Assembly: GCF_016545825.1 (NCBI RefSeq)
Contig: NC_052617.1
Location: forward strand, 52,953,382 to 53,017,381
DNA length: 64,000 bases
Direction: 5' to 3'
Source of the DNA: Eucalyptus grandis
Lineage: Eukaryota > Streptophyta > Magnoliopsida > Myrtales > Myrtaceae
Below are positions 11,423-24,520 of this stretch, piece by piece. Positions within the stretch are counted from its first letter, which is position 1, and the number at the start of each line of letters is the position of its first letter. A program made the position numbers and the translations under genes. The notes beneath the pieces were generated by a model, which saw only the letters and a list, made by a program, of their open reading frames with translations, was not told the origin of the DNA and did not search any database.

Positions 11423-14400
11423 TCACACACAAGCATCTAACTCAATCTTGTACTCCTGTCCACAGGCGCACTTCACGAGCTGTGATATTCCCTGGTAAAA
11501 GCAAATAAACAAATGATTTTGGCAATGCATTTATACAAGGTTACTAAGGAAAATATCTGAACAGAAGGTTGCGTCACATAATTATTCATTTGAGTTGAGA
11601 CAGCAAATATGGAAGATAACAGAGTTTGAATATAGGATGAAACCAATCCTATCTGATGGGTACACTCCTCCACTTAACAGCACATTGTTCAAATAGGAGA
11701 TTGTTGACAACCCATTTCACGTTTAAAACAAAAAAAGGAAAATCAGAGTTTTGGAATGGTTTTACCCTCAGTTTCTCGATCTGATTCTGCACAGACTGCA
11801 GAACTCGGTTTCCCAACAATATCAGCTAAAAGATCTTTGTGTTCCTTCTCCAAGGTCTCAACATCCATTACCCTTAGCTCACCCTGCATCGAACCACAGA
11901 AAACAACAGATGTTGAGACATAAATACAACCAAGTACAATCAATAAAAAGTCCCGGACCTGCACTTTAAGGATCCATTTTAGAACCAAGTTCAGCGGATA
12001 AGCCAAACCGCATTAATAGAACTTCAAGTTGCCTATATTTGTAATGATTTGGTTCATTAAAACCAAATGCAGACATTCTACATCGGTATTGCATGAACTA
12101 CAAGTATTATGGTGATTGAGTATAACCTATACTTGACAAAACCTATTGCCTTGATACTCACCTGGAACTCATTTGACTGGCTTTTAAGTTGCTCAATTTG
12201 CTGCTTCATCTGCAATAATAGGCGTTGCACTAGCACCATTAGTGTTCATGAAGAAATGATGATAAGCTGTAAATCAAGGATATTAGCTCCTAATGTTTAG
12301 TTGCCTCTTAACAACTTTACTTCTAGTGATTAAAAATTGTACATCACACTCATGCCAAATGGCGAAATTAACAGATAATGATGGAGGCATGAGTACCAAA
12401 TCAAAGCTAAAACCCCCCTAGAGGTATCAGTTTAGTCGATTAGGCATGTAATTTGAATCGACCTGCTCCATGGCAGTTTTCTGCCAGATTATAAAATTGG
12501 AATGGAATGTGCTTCATTCAGGACCCTGAGTTGGCATGCTCTATTTTTCTAGTGTTTATTTCCAAGATGAGCAGTGTGGTGCACATTATCACATGTCCGC
12601 TCTAAGCTTTGACAATTAGTGAAAATCATTTTAATCAGAGAAGTGAAATCAATACATTGTGAAATTTAGATATGAACTTAACTGCAGAATTTTCTACAGC
12701 TAGCTTAGCTTTTGCTCTTTTGATCTCGTCAAGTTTTGCTGTAACAGAATCCACCCTTGTTCTGTCAGTTCAAGCATTAAATTTAAGTAACTACGCTGTT
12801 CAATGAACATAATTCTTTTGTTTTTAGTTTTGTATGTAAGTACCATGTTATCAAAAAGGAGGTGATTGGAAAGTTTGCCTCCTGCTGCAAAGGTATCAGC
12901 ATTAGATATCAAAAGTAAACCGCAATGGAAGTTTTTGTAACACAAAACCTCACGGTGTACAGTACAGGGAGCATGGCTTCCAATTGTATCTGCTTACTGA
13001 CACTTACATGCAAGTGATAAGTTTTCCTGGTGTAGATCCTGCCTTAAGTTGAAACATCAGATTGCGATGACCAGATGAAGCAACAAACAGCCTGACAACA
13101 ATTGGCAGTGCTCCAGCATAAATTAAGGAAAGGTTGACAGAGACTCAGCAGTTATTAAAGGGAACTGGCTAACATATCTCAATAATATATTTGTCAAACT
13201 AAACTCATACCAAAGCAAAGAAAAATGAAACCATTCTTGTTTTAAGTGTATGGCAAAATGATGATCTATGCTGAAGAAACAGGTGTCAAGCTGTTAAAAA
13301 GCACAATAGATCATGACGACATGAAAATAAAAACTCCAAAGAAGATCACATGTATGGTCTAATAGGTCAAACTTGAAAAGGCTAAATACCCATACCTCCA
13401 GCTGTAACCTTTTCTTCATCCAATGTTTCCTCGACCTGCCAATATTCTGGTTAGCAAAGCACTGCTATGGTCTAATAAGCTTATTACTAACCATTTGGCT
13501 GCAAGGTAATAGCCAAGGCAGACATAAGAGAATTGAAGGTGGTTAACAGACTCTTTCCGAGAGGGGAACCATAATATAATTAGAGGTCCCATCATAAATT
13601 CAGCCTTCAGTTCACAAAATAAAAAATGTTCAGCCTTTCGAAGATCAATATTGAGGAACTACAAGAGGGAAAAAAGTGACTGAAGTAATGCAAACCAAGA
13701 TGTTTGTACTTGTTTGTGAGCGAGCGAATTTAAAAGTACATATATGGTTGGAGCACAACAAAGGATGATCCTCCTCCATATGACAAATTTAAAATCTGAA
13801 GGTAACAGCAAGTCCAAAAGAAGAATAAACAAAAAGGAGTACCAAGTCATGCACTCCTGTGTCTGGGCTTGGCATGCGACAGTTAAGCCATCCCTAAAAG
13901 AACAGGATAAAAAAACTGTCAGCTTGGTGGACATTCTGAAGTTGAGAGGTCAAAACTTGAGAAATCTTACTTGTAGCTTCTGGAATTTGACATCTATATC
14001 CTCAGCAACCTTGGCATAGTAAGTGCTGAAAGTGCAAGAAATTCAGTGAAGAGGTGAAGAACACAGCATCTTTTGGGTTCAAGGACACAACAAAATTAGA
14101 TACTTGAGAACAGGCCAGTAACCTTTTCTCAACAAGTTTGGCCAATAAGCTTACTCCTTGGTGGACTAGCTCCAAAGTCTGCGAAGAACTCCAACAAGTA
14201 TTTATGGTAAGATAAAATTACCCAAGTTTTCTTTATTAAGCATAATCGATCATGTGGAAAGCCTCACACTCCAGCATATATATCATCGTCCACCATATCA
14301 GATCCAACTCAATTTCCTTAAATATAAATAATAAACACAAGGTTGCACAGTACAGAAATCTCACACAATTGACTTTAAAAGTGTCAAAATCAAAATTACA

Positions 14401-16825
14401 TATGCTCTTGCCAGTTCTACATGGATAAACTTGAAAATCAACACAGAAATGAGTGAAAAATTACCTATCTTCACACATTTGGATAATTCCTATTCGAGTA
14501 TTAGCTGCTTCGACAGCCAAGTATTAAAGCAAATAGCACTTTAGCACATAAAATTTGTCTCCAGGGAAACTATGAAAAGGCTCCAGGAAAAAGATATTTA
14601 TGCATTTCATCACTGGTCTGACTGCCTTTTAGGATGTCAGCTCATATCAGATAAACGTCCATGTCCGGTAAATTGAAAGACAAATTTGAAAATTTACCAA
14701 CTTCCTCGCCATCCTCACATTCTGCTACTGACCCAAATCTAAAATCCATGTTGACATTAGAGTTCTGCTTGACGTCCCAAGCTATGTACTAGCCATCTAA
14801 AGCAGCCAAACTGTAATCTTGAAACTATTCTCTGTAAGCTATCTATCAACCTTCGGTGGTATATTAGTTTTTAATACAATGTCTAACTCTCCAGAATTAT
14901 TTTGAGATGTATGATCGTCTCCATTCCCACAACATATTACAGTGCTTTTATGCACTAACCTGATCATCAGAAAAGCCATTACACAAAAAATAATCGCTGC
15001 AAACAATAGAGTTCAATACTTCTCTTCATCTGGTATCTTTCTATCTCGGAGTGGACTAAGGCCTGAACTTTAAGTCACAGATTTTCTTTAAGATATCATG
15101 AAGCTAGCAGCTTGAACAAATTATTCACATCAACACAAGCAAAAGACCAATCAACTAATAGAGAGACATATACTTGAGGAAGGACGCGGCATACTATTTC
15201 TGTTGAATTGGATGCAAAGTTGAATTTCAACGTGATAGAATGGTGGAAAAGATTTTTCCAAGTTCCACACATTACATCTCAGCGTAAGATTTATCTCTGG
15301 AGTTAATGAGTAAGGCAGGTAGAATAGCATCTTATCACAAGATCTCGGTGAAGGACGGATATCACAGTTCAGCATATCAGATATAAGGCTGAAGATCACT
15401 TCCTTTTTCAGAACCCAACAGGTGATCGTGTTCTTCTTTTCCTCTCTTTTGGTGAAGTTTGTCTAACTCATCACTATTAATTAAATTACACATATTTGAA
15501 TAAGGAGGAGCTCTACCTGCATCAGTGTGCGACAATCAGCTTCCAAAGAAGCGACCTTTCTCTGTTTGTCCAATATCTGAGAGCATATTTGACCTTTTGA
15601 AGTCATCATCTGCTCTGTTCCTTCTTTAAGCTTCTGAATTTCAGATTTTGCTGGACAAACAACGTTTTTAAAAAGAAAAGGAAGTTAAGTCCTCTAAGAA
15701 AAGGAAAAGATTGTTTGCTTTTAACAAGTCTATACAGTAGCTTGCACAACAAAATCACCCGAAAGCAGTCATGATTGAAACACGAGGATAAAAGATTTTG
15801 GCCAAACTAACAATAACTTGCACGAATTGATTGTGTAAATACTTTCAAGGAGATATAGAAGAAGAGTAAAGCTTAAATTTAAAAAGTTACTGTAATTATC
15901 ACACACGAGGTGAAGAAGAATCATGCAGCTCTTGAATCCCTACAACAAGGTCCATAACCCATCAACTGATAGGGACAGGAGAACAAACACCAGCTCAGCA
16001 TTGGAAAGATGCTCTCTGAAACAAACAGAAATATCAATTATGGATTGGAAAGATGCTCTCTGAAACAAACAGAATTATCAATTAATGCGCATCAAATAAT
16101 TGGGTGTTCTCATGTACAAAGAGACCTAGCAAGCATGCACCTCTTTAGTTAAACGTCTTTCAGCTACAACTCCGCTAATAAAGCATCATCATGATTCAAC
16201 TTACCATCATCTTCATCTTATATGTAAATTTAAAATGATAATCAACACTAATTTGATAAAAGATTGACATTTAGTGTAATTAGTACTACCCAGGGACGAC
16301 TCATATTGAGAGTTAAAATAATGTCAGCTTAACTGAAAAGCATTCACTCATGAAAAGCTTTGCATGAATCTCGCTTGAATTTAAATATCCAACACGAATA
16401 TAGGCAATGAGTTTAGAGAAAGCATTGCATACTATACTGAACTCTTGCAGAAAGTTATTGCGGTTTTTAGTATGTAGTCCACAGGTAGATAAGCAAAAGT
16501 GTAGATCAGGTAATACATAAGTTCACAAATACATCAATCATGTGTGCCTGAGCGTGGTCATGTGTGTAAGAGAAAGTAGCACATGAGAGAGATAAACTGA
16601 ACCAGAAGTGAGGTCGCTTTCCAGAGATTGAATGGTAGTAATCTGCATCTGCTCTTCGACTGAGATCTTGGCCGCCTGATCCTCCACATCTTTCAATTCA
16701 CAATTGCAACTCAGCAACATTTATTTACAGAAGGTGTACATGTTTTTCTTTCAGAGAACGACAGGTATAGAAGTACCGTTCATTCGATATCACAGAGCCT
16801 TCCTGTACTGCAAGTATTCCTCCAT
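11423..16825 (-). pseudogene. SPC24: SPC24/MUN kinetochore gene, copy 2 (nonsense and frameshift)
   Basis: Exons in transcript order: 16825-16777, 16689-16603, 15650-15517, 14178-14123, 14025-13971, 13435-13396, 12755 to about 12678, 12209-12162, 11883-11766, 11491-11423. Landmarks: MEEYLQ at the start, AKSEIQKLKEGTEQMMTSKG and LDKQRKVASLEAD (exon 3), STYYAKVAEDIDVKFQKLQ (exon 5), TAKLDEIKRAKAKLAVENSA (exon 7), KQQIEQLKSQSNEFQ (exon 8), ELRVMDVETLEKEHKDLLAD (exon 9), GISQLVKCACGQEYKIEL (exon 10). Phases fit except the exon 7 end, where no clean GT donor gives the expected join. Two lesions stand out: codon 12 in exon 1 is TGA (CGA in copy 1), and exon 9 is 118 nt against 120 in copy 3, a net 2-base loss that shifts the frame before the C-terminal domain. 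An in-frame Met at codon 15 could restart translation, but exon 9 would still be out of frame. Probably dead. Confidence 0.82.
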
Positions 16826-18262
16826 CTTCAAACTGTAAAGACATTCATATCACTTGCCGCACCATGTACCAAAGCGGAAAATCATCAAACAAAGGCGCTT
16901 TTCCCTTAAAAATTTCTGTGCGGCAATACTGCGTCGTAAAACTCAAATCTAGCGAAAGCAAGGGCTTATATTCCCGATTATGAACTAGCGTCTCCAACTC
17001 CTTCGTCAACAGAGCCCCGAGCTAAGACAGACCGAGTAAGAACTGGACATTCATCGGAACCCTCTGCATCACACGACATTGACGATAGAGAAGCTCTAAC
17101 GCAGTGATGAACGCAACCACCTAATCACGCAACAAGATCACAGGAACGCGTCGTTCGGCCGTAACCGCCAGACGACCGAACGAAGCGCGCTCAGGTTCTC
17201 GAAAGAGGCGGAGATGAGTACAGAGACGCGCTAGCGATGGAGGAGTCGCGAGCTCGTGATGGCGGCGCCGCCGCCGCGAGCTCGACGTCGCCGACGATCG
17301 CGCTGGGCCGGCGCCAGCGACGGTGCTGTGAGCTCGCGGTCGCGGCGACCCCTGGACGACGACCAAGAGCGAGAGACGCACCTGATGAGGGGAGACGACC
17401 GAGCGGTTTGGCTATGGGGAGTGGGGAGTGAAGCTGGAGCAGAGGGAGGATGGGAAGATCGGACGTCGGCGAGATTGGTTAACATTGGGCGCCAAAGAGA
17501 CGCCGATTTCTAGCCTGACCTGTCCCACCCACGGAGAGCGGCCAAAAAAATTTAAAAAAATAAAAAGTTTAAAAGGGAAGGAAATGACTCTAATACCCTT
17601 CACTAAATTGACGTGCCCAACTTTTTTGAACGGTGACTTGCACACTCAAATATTCACTTAAACTTGATCCTCTAGCTCCTTTTCCTCGGGAATTTTAAAA
17701 ATGGTGGAAAGAAACCATTGGTATTGACATCCCCGAGTGATTATCATAATTGTATACCTGCGATAAAATATTTAGTTTGAGTCATAAAAACTGCTTATTT
17801 TGAACAAGTCTCTTTTACTGCCATTTTCTTATTCTTATTCTAATTCTAATAGGAGTAAAGCTTTTTTTTTTTTTTTGGGGGGATACAATGAAGGAGGGGA
17901 AGGTCTTGAAAAATAAAGAGACGTAGAAAAAGGTGACTTCTAAAATTTCTAACAATTGGTCTTCCATAACTAGTAGATTTCCCAGTAGAACGTGGCCTTT
18001 TTTTTTTTTTTTCTGCCATGATATTGACACGTTGATTTGCTTGTCTAAATATGTGCTTCATCCTATATTGAGGAAAGCTCTTGAGGAGAGCTCTTGAATT
18101 TACGCTCTGTGACAGATTTGGAGTTAAACACATTTCGAAATCACTTATCAAAGTAAGAGAATGATAATTATTTTTGTTATGCACAAATATGTTTAAACAT
18201 AAATTATCATCAATAACTAAAACATTTTTCACAAAATAAATAGGGTGTTAAGATATGAAAGT
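12300..18262. repeat. Segmental duplication block A (nearly identical to 53270-59248)
   Basis: From about 12300 rightwards the sequence matches 53270-59248 almost base for base, with only scattered substitutions and small indels visible by eye. It includes SPC24 exons 1-7 with introns and about 1.4 kb of upstream DNA. The right end is sharp: both copies read AAGGATACT and then diverge, because a LINE begins in the other copy. Left of 12300 the match continues but is clearly more diverged. Confidence 0.9.
16826..17560 (-). promoter_or_regulatory. Upstream region and 5' UTR of SPC24 copy 2
   Basis: The layout matches copy 1: an AG acceptor just before the start codon, then a GC-rich core (17215-17510) that probably holds the transcription start and first non-coding exon. 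The overlapping Arg/Ala/Ser-rich open frames here are interrupted or altered in the other copies, so they are not treated as genes. Confidence 0.5.
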
Positions 18263-19099
18263 CGCAAGGATACTTGCACAATAAATTTTCGTCGAGTTCG
18301 GTGTGAGTATTAAAGCAAGCACTGTTATAAAAGCCAAGCCAAATGAGGTCCTGGATTTTAGGTAAAGTCCTTGTCTACCAAATTCAAGACCCATCAGTTG
18401 GTATTTACTTCGTCAAGATCTTTTTGGACAACCGCCGCTTTTGTGCTGAAGTTCCCATTACCTAAGTAAATTTTCACTTTAACCCACGTCTTTGATAGCT
18501 TACTTGACAATGCACTCCGATGGCCATCTTGAGGTCGATAGGTGACTTTAGTCAATTAAAATCTCAGAATTCGAGGGATTATTTGAGTTCAAACATTCGA
18601 GTTACTATCATGCAAAATTCCACTCGAGTCAATCACCAATTTGGTTTTCAACCGGGGGAGGGAGGTACTTCCACTACTCTTCTCGTAGCTTGAACATTTG
18701 TTCTACCATTGCCGGTTGGAAGACCCGAATTGGTTTGAATAAAACAGCACGTGATCAAATTAACTAATCATAGTTTATTTCAAGGATCAAATTGAATAAT
18801 GACTTAAGAATTCGACGACCGTATCGATGATATTGCCAAATATAAGATTTAAAAAAAAAAAAAGGAAAGGAAAAGACGTATTTATATCTCTCGAGTGGAA
18901 CTGACGGCTCCGGGAAACACAGGTTCCTCAATATCGAAAGCAAACGCGTCCGCCAGATGGCAAGCTAGCTATCCATCGAGCAAGCAAGCTCGCGAATCGA
19001 AGAGATTGAAGCGGCAAGTCTCCGCGCGACCAAAATTCGATTCGAGAGCTCGGGTCGAGCTTCGCATTCGATTCTGAATCTCGAGGGATCGCGGAGTAG
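17561..19099. other. Intergenic: end of block A, then spacer before the DUF2062 pseudogene
   Basis: To 18262 this is duplicated block A, with T-runs at 17860-17876 and 18000-18012. From 18263 to 18850 the sequence is unique and has no gene. A TATTTATAT motif near 18880 and the following purine-rich leader could be the old promoter of the DUF2062 gene that starts at 19100. Confidence 0.4.
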
Positions 19100-20375
19100 A
19101 TGACGATGAGGATTTCGGGAAGTGGGCTGGTGCCTTGGTTGCCCAGCAAGGTCGCCGATCCCCTTCTCCATATCCTCCGCAAGTACTCCCTCCCTCCCTC
19201 TCTCTTTCTCGAGTGACTGCGCTGCTTCTCTGTACTTGCGTGTGGTTACTCGACGCGATTTCCTTTTCGTCCGTCCGTCTTAGAGACCGAATATTTGGTG
19301 TTGTTCTGTTTCGTTCACTGCGTCGAAGCCAGCACGCGAATTGTTGGTTTTAATTTTTAACGTGGGTTGGAATCTATGGGAGTTCCTGTGTCGATTGAAA
19401 CATGAGATTTAGATCTCCATTGTCGCTGCGACGCTTTGATTGCCGAGTTCGAATGTCTAGGACATGCTGTCCCGGTGCTGGGCCCTTTTTTGTGTTGCGT
19501 TTGTTGCGTATGAAGACATTCTTCTAAGGGAGAATGATTACCGGAATCGAGGGTGACAAAGAACTGACGTTTCTTCTGAAATTTTGTGCTCTCAGGGGGT
19601 ACAGAACCAAAGCAGCTGGCATTTTCTGCGGCTCTTGGTGATAGATTTATGAGATGGGCCTGAGTTGGCCCATCCGCTCAAATTGGGCTCAAAGGGCCCG
19701 GCCCACGGGCCGGGCCCGTGGAGGGGGAGAGGTATAAAGGGAGGAGAGAGAGAAGACAACGTTTGACAATTAAACGTACGTCTTCTCCCGCGCGTTCTCT
19801 CTTCCTCCAAAAAGAACAGTAAGTTCAAGGCACTGTTTTCTCTCCTTCAAGTCATCATCAGATCGAACGGGGCCAGAATTTCTTCCTCTTCTTCGGCATT
19901 GGTGTTTAATCTTAATTCGCGCTAACAAGGTACGCTCGAATCCGTGGTGTCTTTACGATCGGTGATGCGTGTTTTCCCGGCTTCGTCTTCCGCATTGATT
20001 TAGGGGTTCGATTCGGTGTCGAATCCGGTTTTCGGGGATCAGTAATTCCCAACACTTGGCATTACCCTTGGCGTGTTTCCGATTTGTGGTATGTTTTTTT
20101 CTTACCTTTGGACGATGGACTGATGCTTGCAAAACCAAAGTGCTGCATTTGGTATCCATTTTTAGTCCCCGTACACAGTTCTGGATTTGAGCTTTTGGAG
20201 CTACGAGCTCAAGGTCTATCCTCTTCCGTATTAGTTCACCAGAAGTTCGTACTGCATCAAGCTTTTCAAATGCAAGTTGATGGGCTCATTTTATGTTGAA
20301 CAGGTGTCTCTGTCTTTCTTTGTGGAGTGGCCATTGCCTTGCTTGGATCTTGATGTCATGCCCCAAGTGTGATGC
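19100..20375 (+). pseudogene. DUF2062 domain protein pseudogene, exon 2 split by a solo LTR
   Basis: Exon 1 (19100-19182) reads MTMRISGSGLVPWLPSKV, then ADPLLHILR, and ends at GT. Exon 2 starts after the AG at 19595 and reads GTEPKQLAFSAALG. It is then cut by a 416-bp insertion (19639-20054) and resumes at 20060 with ITLGVFPICG before a GT donor at 20089. Exon 3 (from 20304) reads VSVFLCGVAIALLGS, then a TGA stop (20351-20353), then CHAPSVML. These pieces match, from memory, plant DUF2062 proteins, small integral membrane proteins of unknown function. Lesions: one extra G at the exon 2 start (GGGG against the GGG needed for phase), the LTR insertion, and the nonsense codon. The later part of the domain was not found downstream. 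Dead with high likelihood. Confidence 0.8.
19639..20054. mobile_element. Solo LTR, 416 bp, TSD CTTGG, inside an exon
   Basis: The insertion begins TGATAG and ends CCCAACA (TG...CA ends), with the 5-bp duplication CTTGG on both sides (19634-19638 and 20055-20059). Removing it together with one TSD restores the DUF2062 reading AALG|ITLGVFPICG. It carries GGGCCC-rich boxes and a TATAAAG motif near 19733, typical of an LTR promoter. Orientation is uncertain, because both strands start TG and end CA. No partner LTR or coding region was found in the window. Confidence 0.85.
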
Positions 20376-21638
20376 TGATTTCTGTTGATAGTCCTCCTTT
20401 AGTTTTCACAGATAATTAGATGTCCAGTGGACTAAAAGCATAAGGCTCTAAAAAGTGACTTTTTGGCCGACGTTAACATAAAGTACGTAAGAGTAAAAGG
20501 TTCCGAATATGCTAACCAGCAGAAAACTGACAGTGCTTTAGTTGCCACGAAAAAGAATTTGTTAGGCCGACACTTGACATCCGAAACCCTTTTTTGGTAC
20601 GATCTAGAATAATGGGGAATAGGTCTCTGAAGAGTATTTCGATAAGAGGTTGCCATTAGAGATCTGCATTTCCGGAAAATAATTTGCATAGGTTTGGTCT
20701 GATTATTGTCATTGTCTCCACTACGAATGTTGTCACCCGCCTCCCCATTGTCGCCAGAACAATGTTGCCGCAGTGTCTTGCCAGCGACATCTCTCGGTCT
20801 ATAATTACTAAAAATATTGTTATATCTAAGCACAACATCTAATTGTATTTTGTGTGTATATTTTCAAATTCAAAATGTATCTGCAATGTGCATCCAAGAT
20901 GCCTTTGTAAATTAGGTTTTAATCAGCGTACAGAAACATTAAAAAATAAGAAGAAGAAGGAGAAGGTTATTTCTAATGAAAAATCAGAGATACGAGTGAG
21001 TTTGTGTGAAATTCCTACTTCGGTGGGTGACCAAACCAAATCTACGCGGCCCTTCTCCATTATCTCTTCGTCAGACGCATCGATATTCCAACTCATTCCA
21101 CGAGTTGAGAGCCTTTGGAATTATTATTTGGATTGAATTCCGAGCCTAAGCAATAGACTCTCTTCAGTGGGTTGTGGGGACGCAAAAGAAGCAGAATATA
21201 ATTTTTCATCCACCTTGCGCACCAACTTTAATTTTTCTTTCTGTTACCTTACACTTCATTTGCTCGAGTAGAAAAAAAATGTCATGAGACAAGACATACT
21301 ATGCAGCGTCTTTCGTTCTCTACACTAAACTATAAGTACGATTGATAATCAAAGAACCATCTCGACTCTTGATTGATCACTCTAGGTCTTTGTTCTTTTT
21401 TAAAGTTTCCCTAATGAGTTTGGAAAGTAGGCAACGGGCATTTTTTTTTTTTTATAACATCCTAAGTTTAACTTTAAATGAATAAGAATCTCTTATGTTA
21501 TTATCAATTTAATACCCATCTCTAAATGTTGTATTCCTTTCGGGTTATTAGGGCTTGAAGGAATGGTAGGAGCTGGGAGCATTAGAAACGCATCTATTAA
21601 AAACACATGCAAAACAAGTTAAAAACCTTTTAAATATA
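20376..21638. other. Intergenic, no recognisable gene
   Basis: The longest open frame (133 codons, minus strand, 20833-20432) has no recognisable motif and no second copy in the window. The region is AT-rich towards the right, with a T-run at 21441-21453. Nothing supports a gene. Confidence 0.4.
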
Positions 21639-22485
21639 TTTTCTGTGACATCCCGATTTTCCAATTCTATTTTTAATAAATTGAGACGGGCATTTCGTTG
21701 GCACACATATAGTTCTTTTCCTTGAGTCGGCCACTCATGTGAAAACTAGTTTTATCGGAGTGAAGCCGCTAAGAAATTCCAATGCATCGGACTCGAGAAT
21801 TTGACCAGAAGCGACCTTTCGACCGAGCTAATGCCCTGGGTCATTACGGCACAAATAAAAATCGATTAGAGACTCGAGATAGGTCGACTCGACAGAGGCA
21901 TGTGATCAAGTGTGGGTGATTCCACCGGATCGCACAATTTTGTCGATCGGCACTAGACCGACTTTTCTGTCGATTGGGCACCCTGTGTCCATATTTGAAA
22001 CATTGAGATTACCTCGACAACCAAAATTCGCCAATGTTTCAAAAGATGTACATTGTGGCTTGAGATGATCAACCACGTCAAATGCATGAAAATTTCTAAA
22101 TGCTATCCGGTATGTTTGGCGTGCTAGCATCGTGCCAAAAGTGAAATTAACCGTGAGATTGAGATCGAATTAAATTGGAAGTCATGGTGTGTCACAAGTC
22201 TTATTAGGAACAAGTGGATTAATTTATGAACTTTAATTGTACTCATTTGAAAGAGAATTGATTGGAATTGAAGAAGTTGATGTACAAGATTTTAGGCCCC
22301 AACGGAAAATGAAATTGGACCCATTGGAGGATTGTTGTGGAAGCTTGGTGTGAGTGGAAGATGACCTCATGTGAGGTCATGGTGGACCATGTTTGAGGGA
22401 TTAAAGAAAAGGAAAAGAAAATGAGAGACATGGTCCCATCTCTCTCTCTCCTTCCTCTCTCCTCCCTCTCTCTCTCTCTCTCTCC

Positions 22486-23458
22486 TAGGGGTGTGCAAAA
22501 TACCCGAACCGCCCGAACCGCCCGGAGCCGGGACCGGAACCGCCCGGTATCGGCGGTTCTTGAGGGAATCCGGTTCTCGGTTCCAATTTACGGGAACCGG
22601 TGGGTGCCCTGGTCCGATTCCGGCCGAGGGGCGGATCCGCCCGCCCGACCACCACGGACCGGACCGATTAATTTTTAATACTAAAAAAATTACTAAAACA
22701 AAACAAACCCTAACCGCGTGACTTCTCTGTCTTCGACTTCTTCGATTCTGTGACTCTGTCTCTCTTCTCTGTCTCTTCCTCGGTTCCTCCCCAAGCGTCG
22801 ACGCCACCGCTGCTCCTCCGCCGCCCCCTTGTGCTGGCCGCCACCCGGCACAGCCTTTGCTCTGCCCAGCAGTGACCCATGACGCCACAGCTCGCCTCCG
22901 CGTCGACCACCACGCCAGCAGCCGTGAGCACCCTTCGCCCGCTCACCCATCGCCGTTGCTTTCGCTACGGGCCCCTCCGCCCGCAATCGCGCCTTTGCAG
23001 CCCCTACAACGGCGACGACGACGGCAAATCCCGAACCGGTGGTTGCGCCTCCATCGCTACTCCGCCGCCCCCGCGCGATCTCTGCAACCATTTCGATTCT
23101 TCCCCGAGCGTCGACACTGCCGCCGCTGCCCTCCGCCGTTGCTGCCCCCTTTCCGCGCCGGCCGCCACGGCCTCGCTTCGCCTTGAAAGGACCCACGATG
23201 CCGTTGCAGCCCCTACAACCGCGACGACCAACGCCGGCGAGATCCCAAACCGGTCACTTTGTGCCTCCGTCGTTACTCGCCACCGCTCCGCGTCGATCGA
23301 TTCCATGGATCCACCGGAACCGGACTAGACCGGCGTCCAGGTTCTCGGTGGATCCATGCAACAAATGGGTGGATCCCGGTTTCAATTTTCGGAACCGGTC
23401 CTTGCGGGGCGGTTCCGGTTCTAGGTCGGGAATCGCCGCCGGACCATGCACACCCCTA
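22486..23458. mobile_element. hAT-type MITE nested in the gypsy 5' LTR, 973 bp, TSD CTCTCTCC
   Basis: It begins TAGGGGTGTGCA and ends TGCACACCCCTA, perfect 12-bp terminal inverted repeats. It is flanked by CTCTCTCC at 22478-22485 and 23459-23466. The 3' LTR of the same element lacks it at the same CT-rich site. The interior is very GC-rich (CCGGAACC-type repeats near both ends, then about 600 bp of GC-rich sequence). Several long overlapping frames there have compositional bias and no motif, so they are not called as genes. Confidence 0.9.
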
Positions 23459-24520
23459 CTCTCTCCCGTCACCTCTCTCCTCCATCTTTGTTGTGCGAAG
23501 GTCAAAGAAATGCGGAAGAAGCCGGAGCAGCCATGGCCGTCGCACGCCACCGGCCCGGAGCCTCGCCGTTCATCCGTCGCCGCCCGCGCGCCTCGCCCGC
23601 TTGCCCGACACCGAAGACCCGGCGAAGCTTGCGGCACGTCGAGGAAGCCGCTCGCCGCCCACGCCTGCGCTCGCCGGCTGCCGGGTTCGCCGTCCTCGCC
23701 CGCGTAGTCTCACCGCCGAGCTGCCGTCCTCGCGCACCGCCATGCGGCCGCGCGTCTTGGCGGTCTTCTCGCCCAACTCATTGTCCCGAGCTCTTGTTCA
23801 GCTCGCGCGAGCTATAGGAGCTCCTTCGGCCATCGTATGCCACCACCTTAGCTCACCTGAGCCTCGATGCCCTCCACCGGCCTCGCCTTGCCATCTCGGC
23901 CCCATCCGCCTCATCTAGCTGCGAACGAGAGGGTTGCGGAAAATGGGTATGGAAACGGACGTTTGGCCCGTTTTGGCCGACTTCCGGCCCGGATGCTCGG
24001 CCCGCCTTGAGAAAAAGTCGATCATCGCGTCGTTCTCGTCGTTTTGGTCCGCTTGGCTCGTTAATCCGGTGAGTTTAGCTCACTAAATCTTGATTAGACG
24101 GTTAATGATGCCTTAAGTGTGCTTAGTCTAAGTTAAGCAAGTTTAGGTGGATAGTTTAGTTTATTTAATTGTGATTTGGATTAAGAAGTTTGTTTAATTT
24201 AAAGTATGTTTAATTAAGGCTAATAGAGTTATTTAATAATAAGCCTTGGTGGGACATAATAGGGTTTTATTTTTGAATTATTTAATTGTTTCGAAATTCT
24301 AGAATTTATAATATTATATTATATTCTGAAATTATTAAAATATTATTATTTATAAAAAAAATGAAAAATTATTTTTGACCCCGGTTGCTCAGAATTTCGT
24401 GCCGATCGCTACTGTGCATTTAGAATTCGAAATTGATGATTGGTTGTGACAAATTGAGTGTGATTGCGATAAATAAGGATTCTTTATAAAATCCTAAGTG
24501 TGGAAATTGATGGGAGATTG

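Noticed and set aside
13021..13100. Possible extra SPC24 exon with an open frame (LFVASSGHRNLMFQLKAG)
   Set aside because: Exons 6 and 7 join in phase without it, and its own AG acceptor gives a frame with an early stop. It could be an alternative exon, but there is no support.
22693..23918. Many long overlapping open frames (up to over 200 codons) on both strands
   Set aside because: All are Ala/Arg/Pro/Ser-rich, overlap in every register, and lie in GC-rich MITE and LTR sequence. No motif, and the first part is missing from the other LTR.
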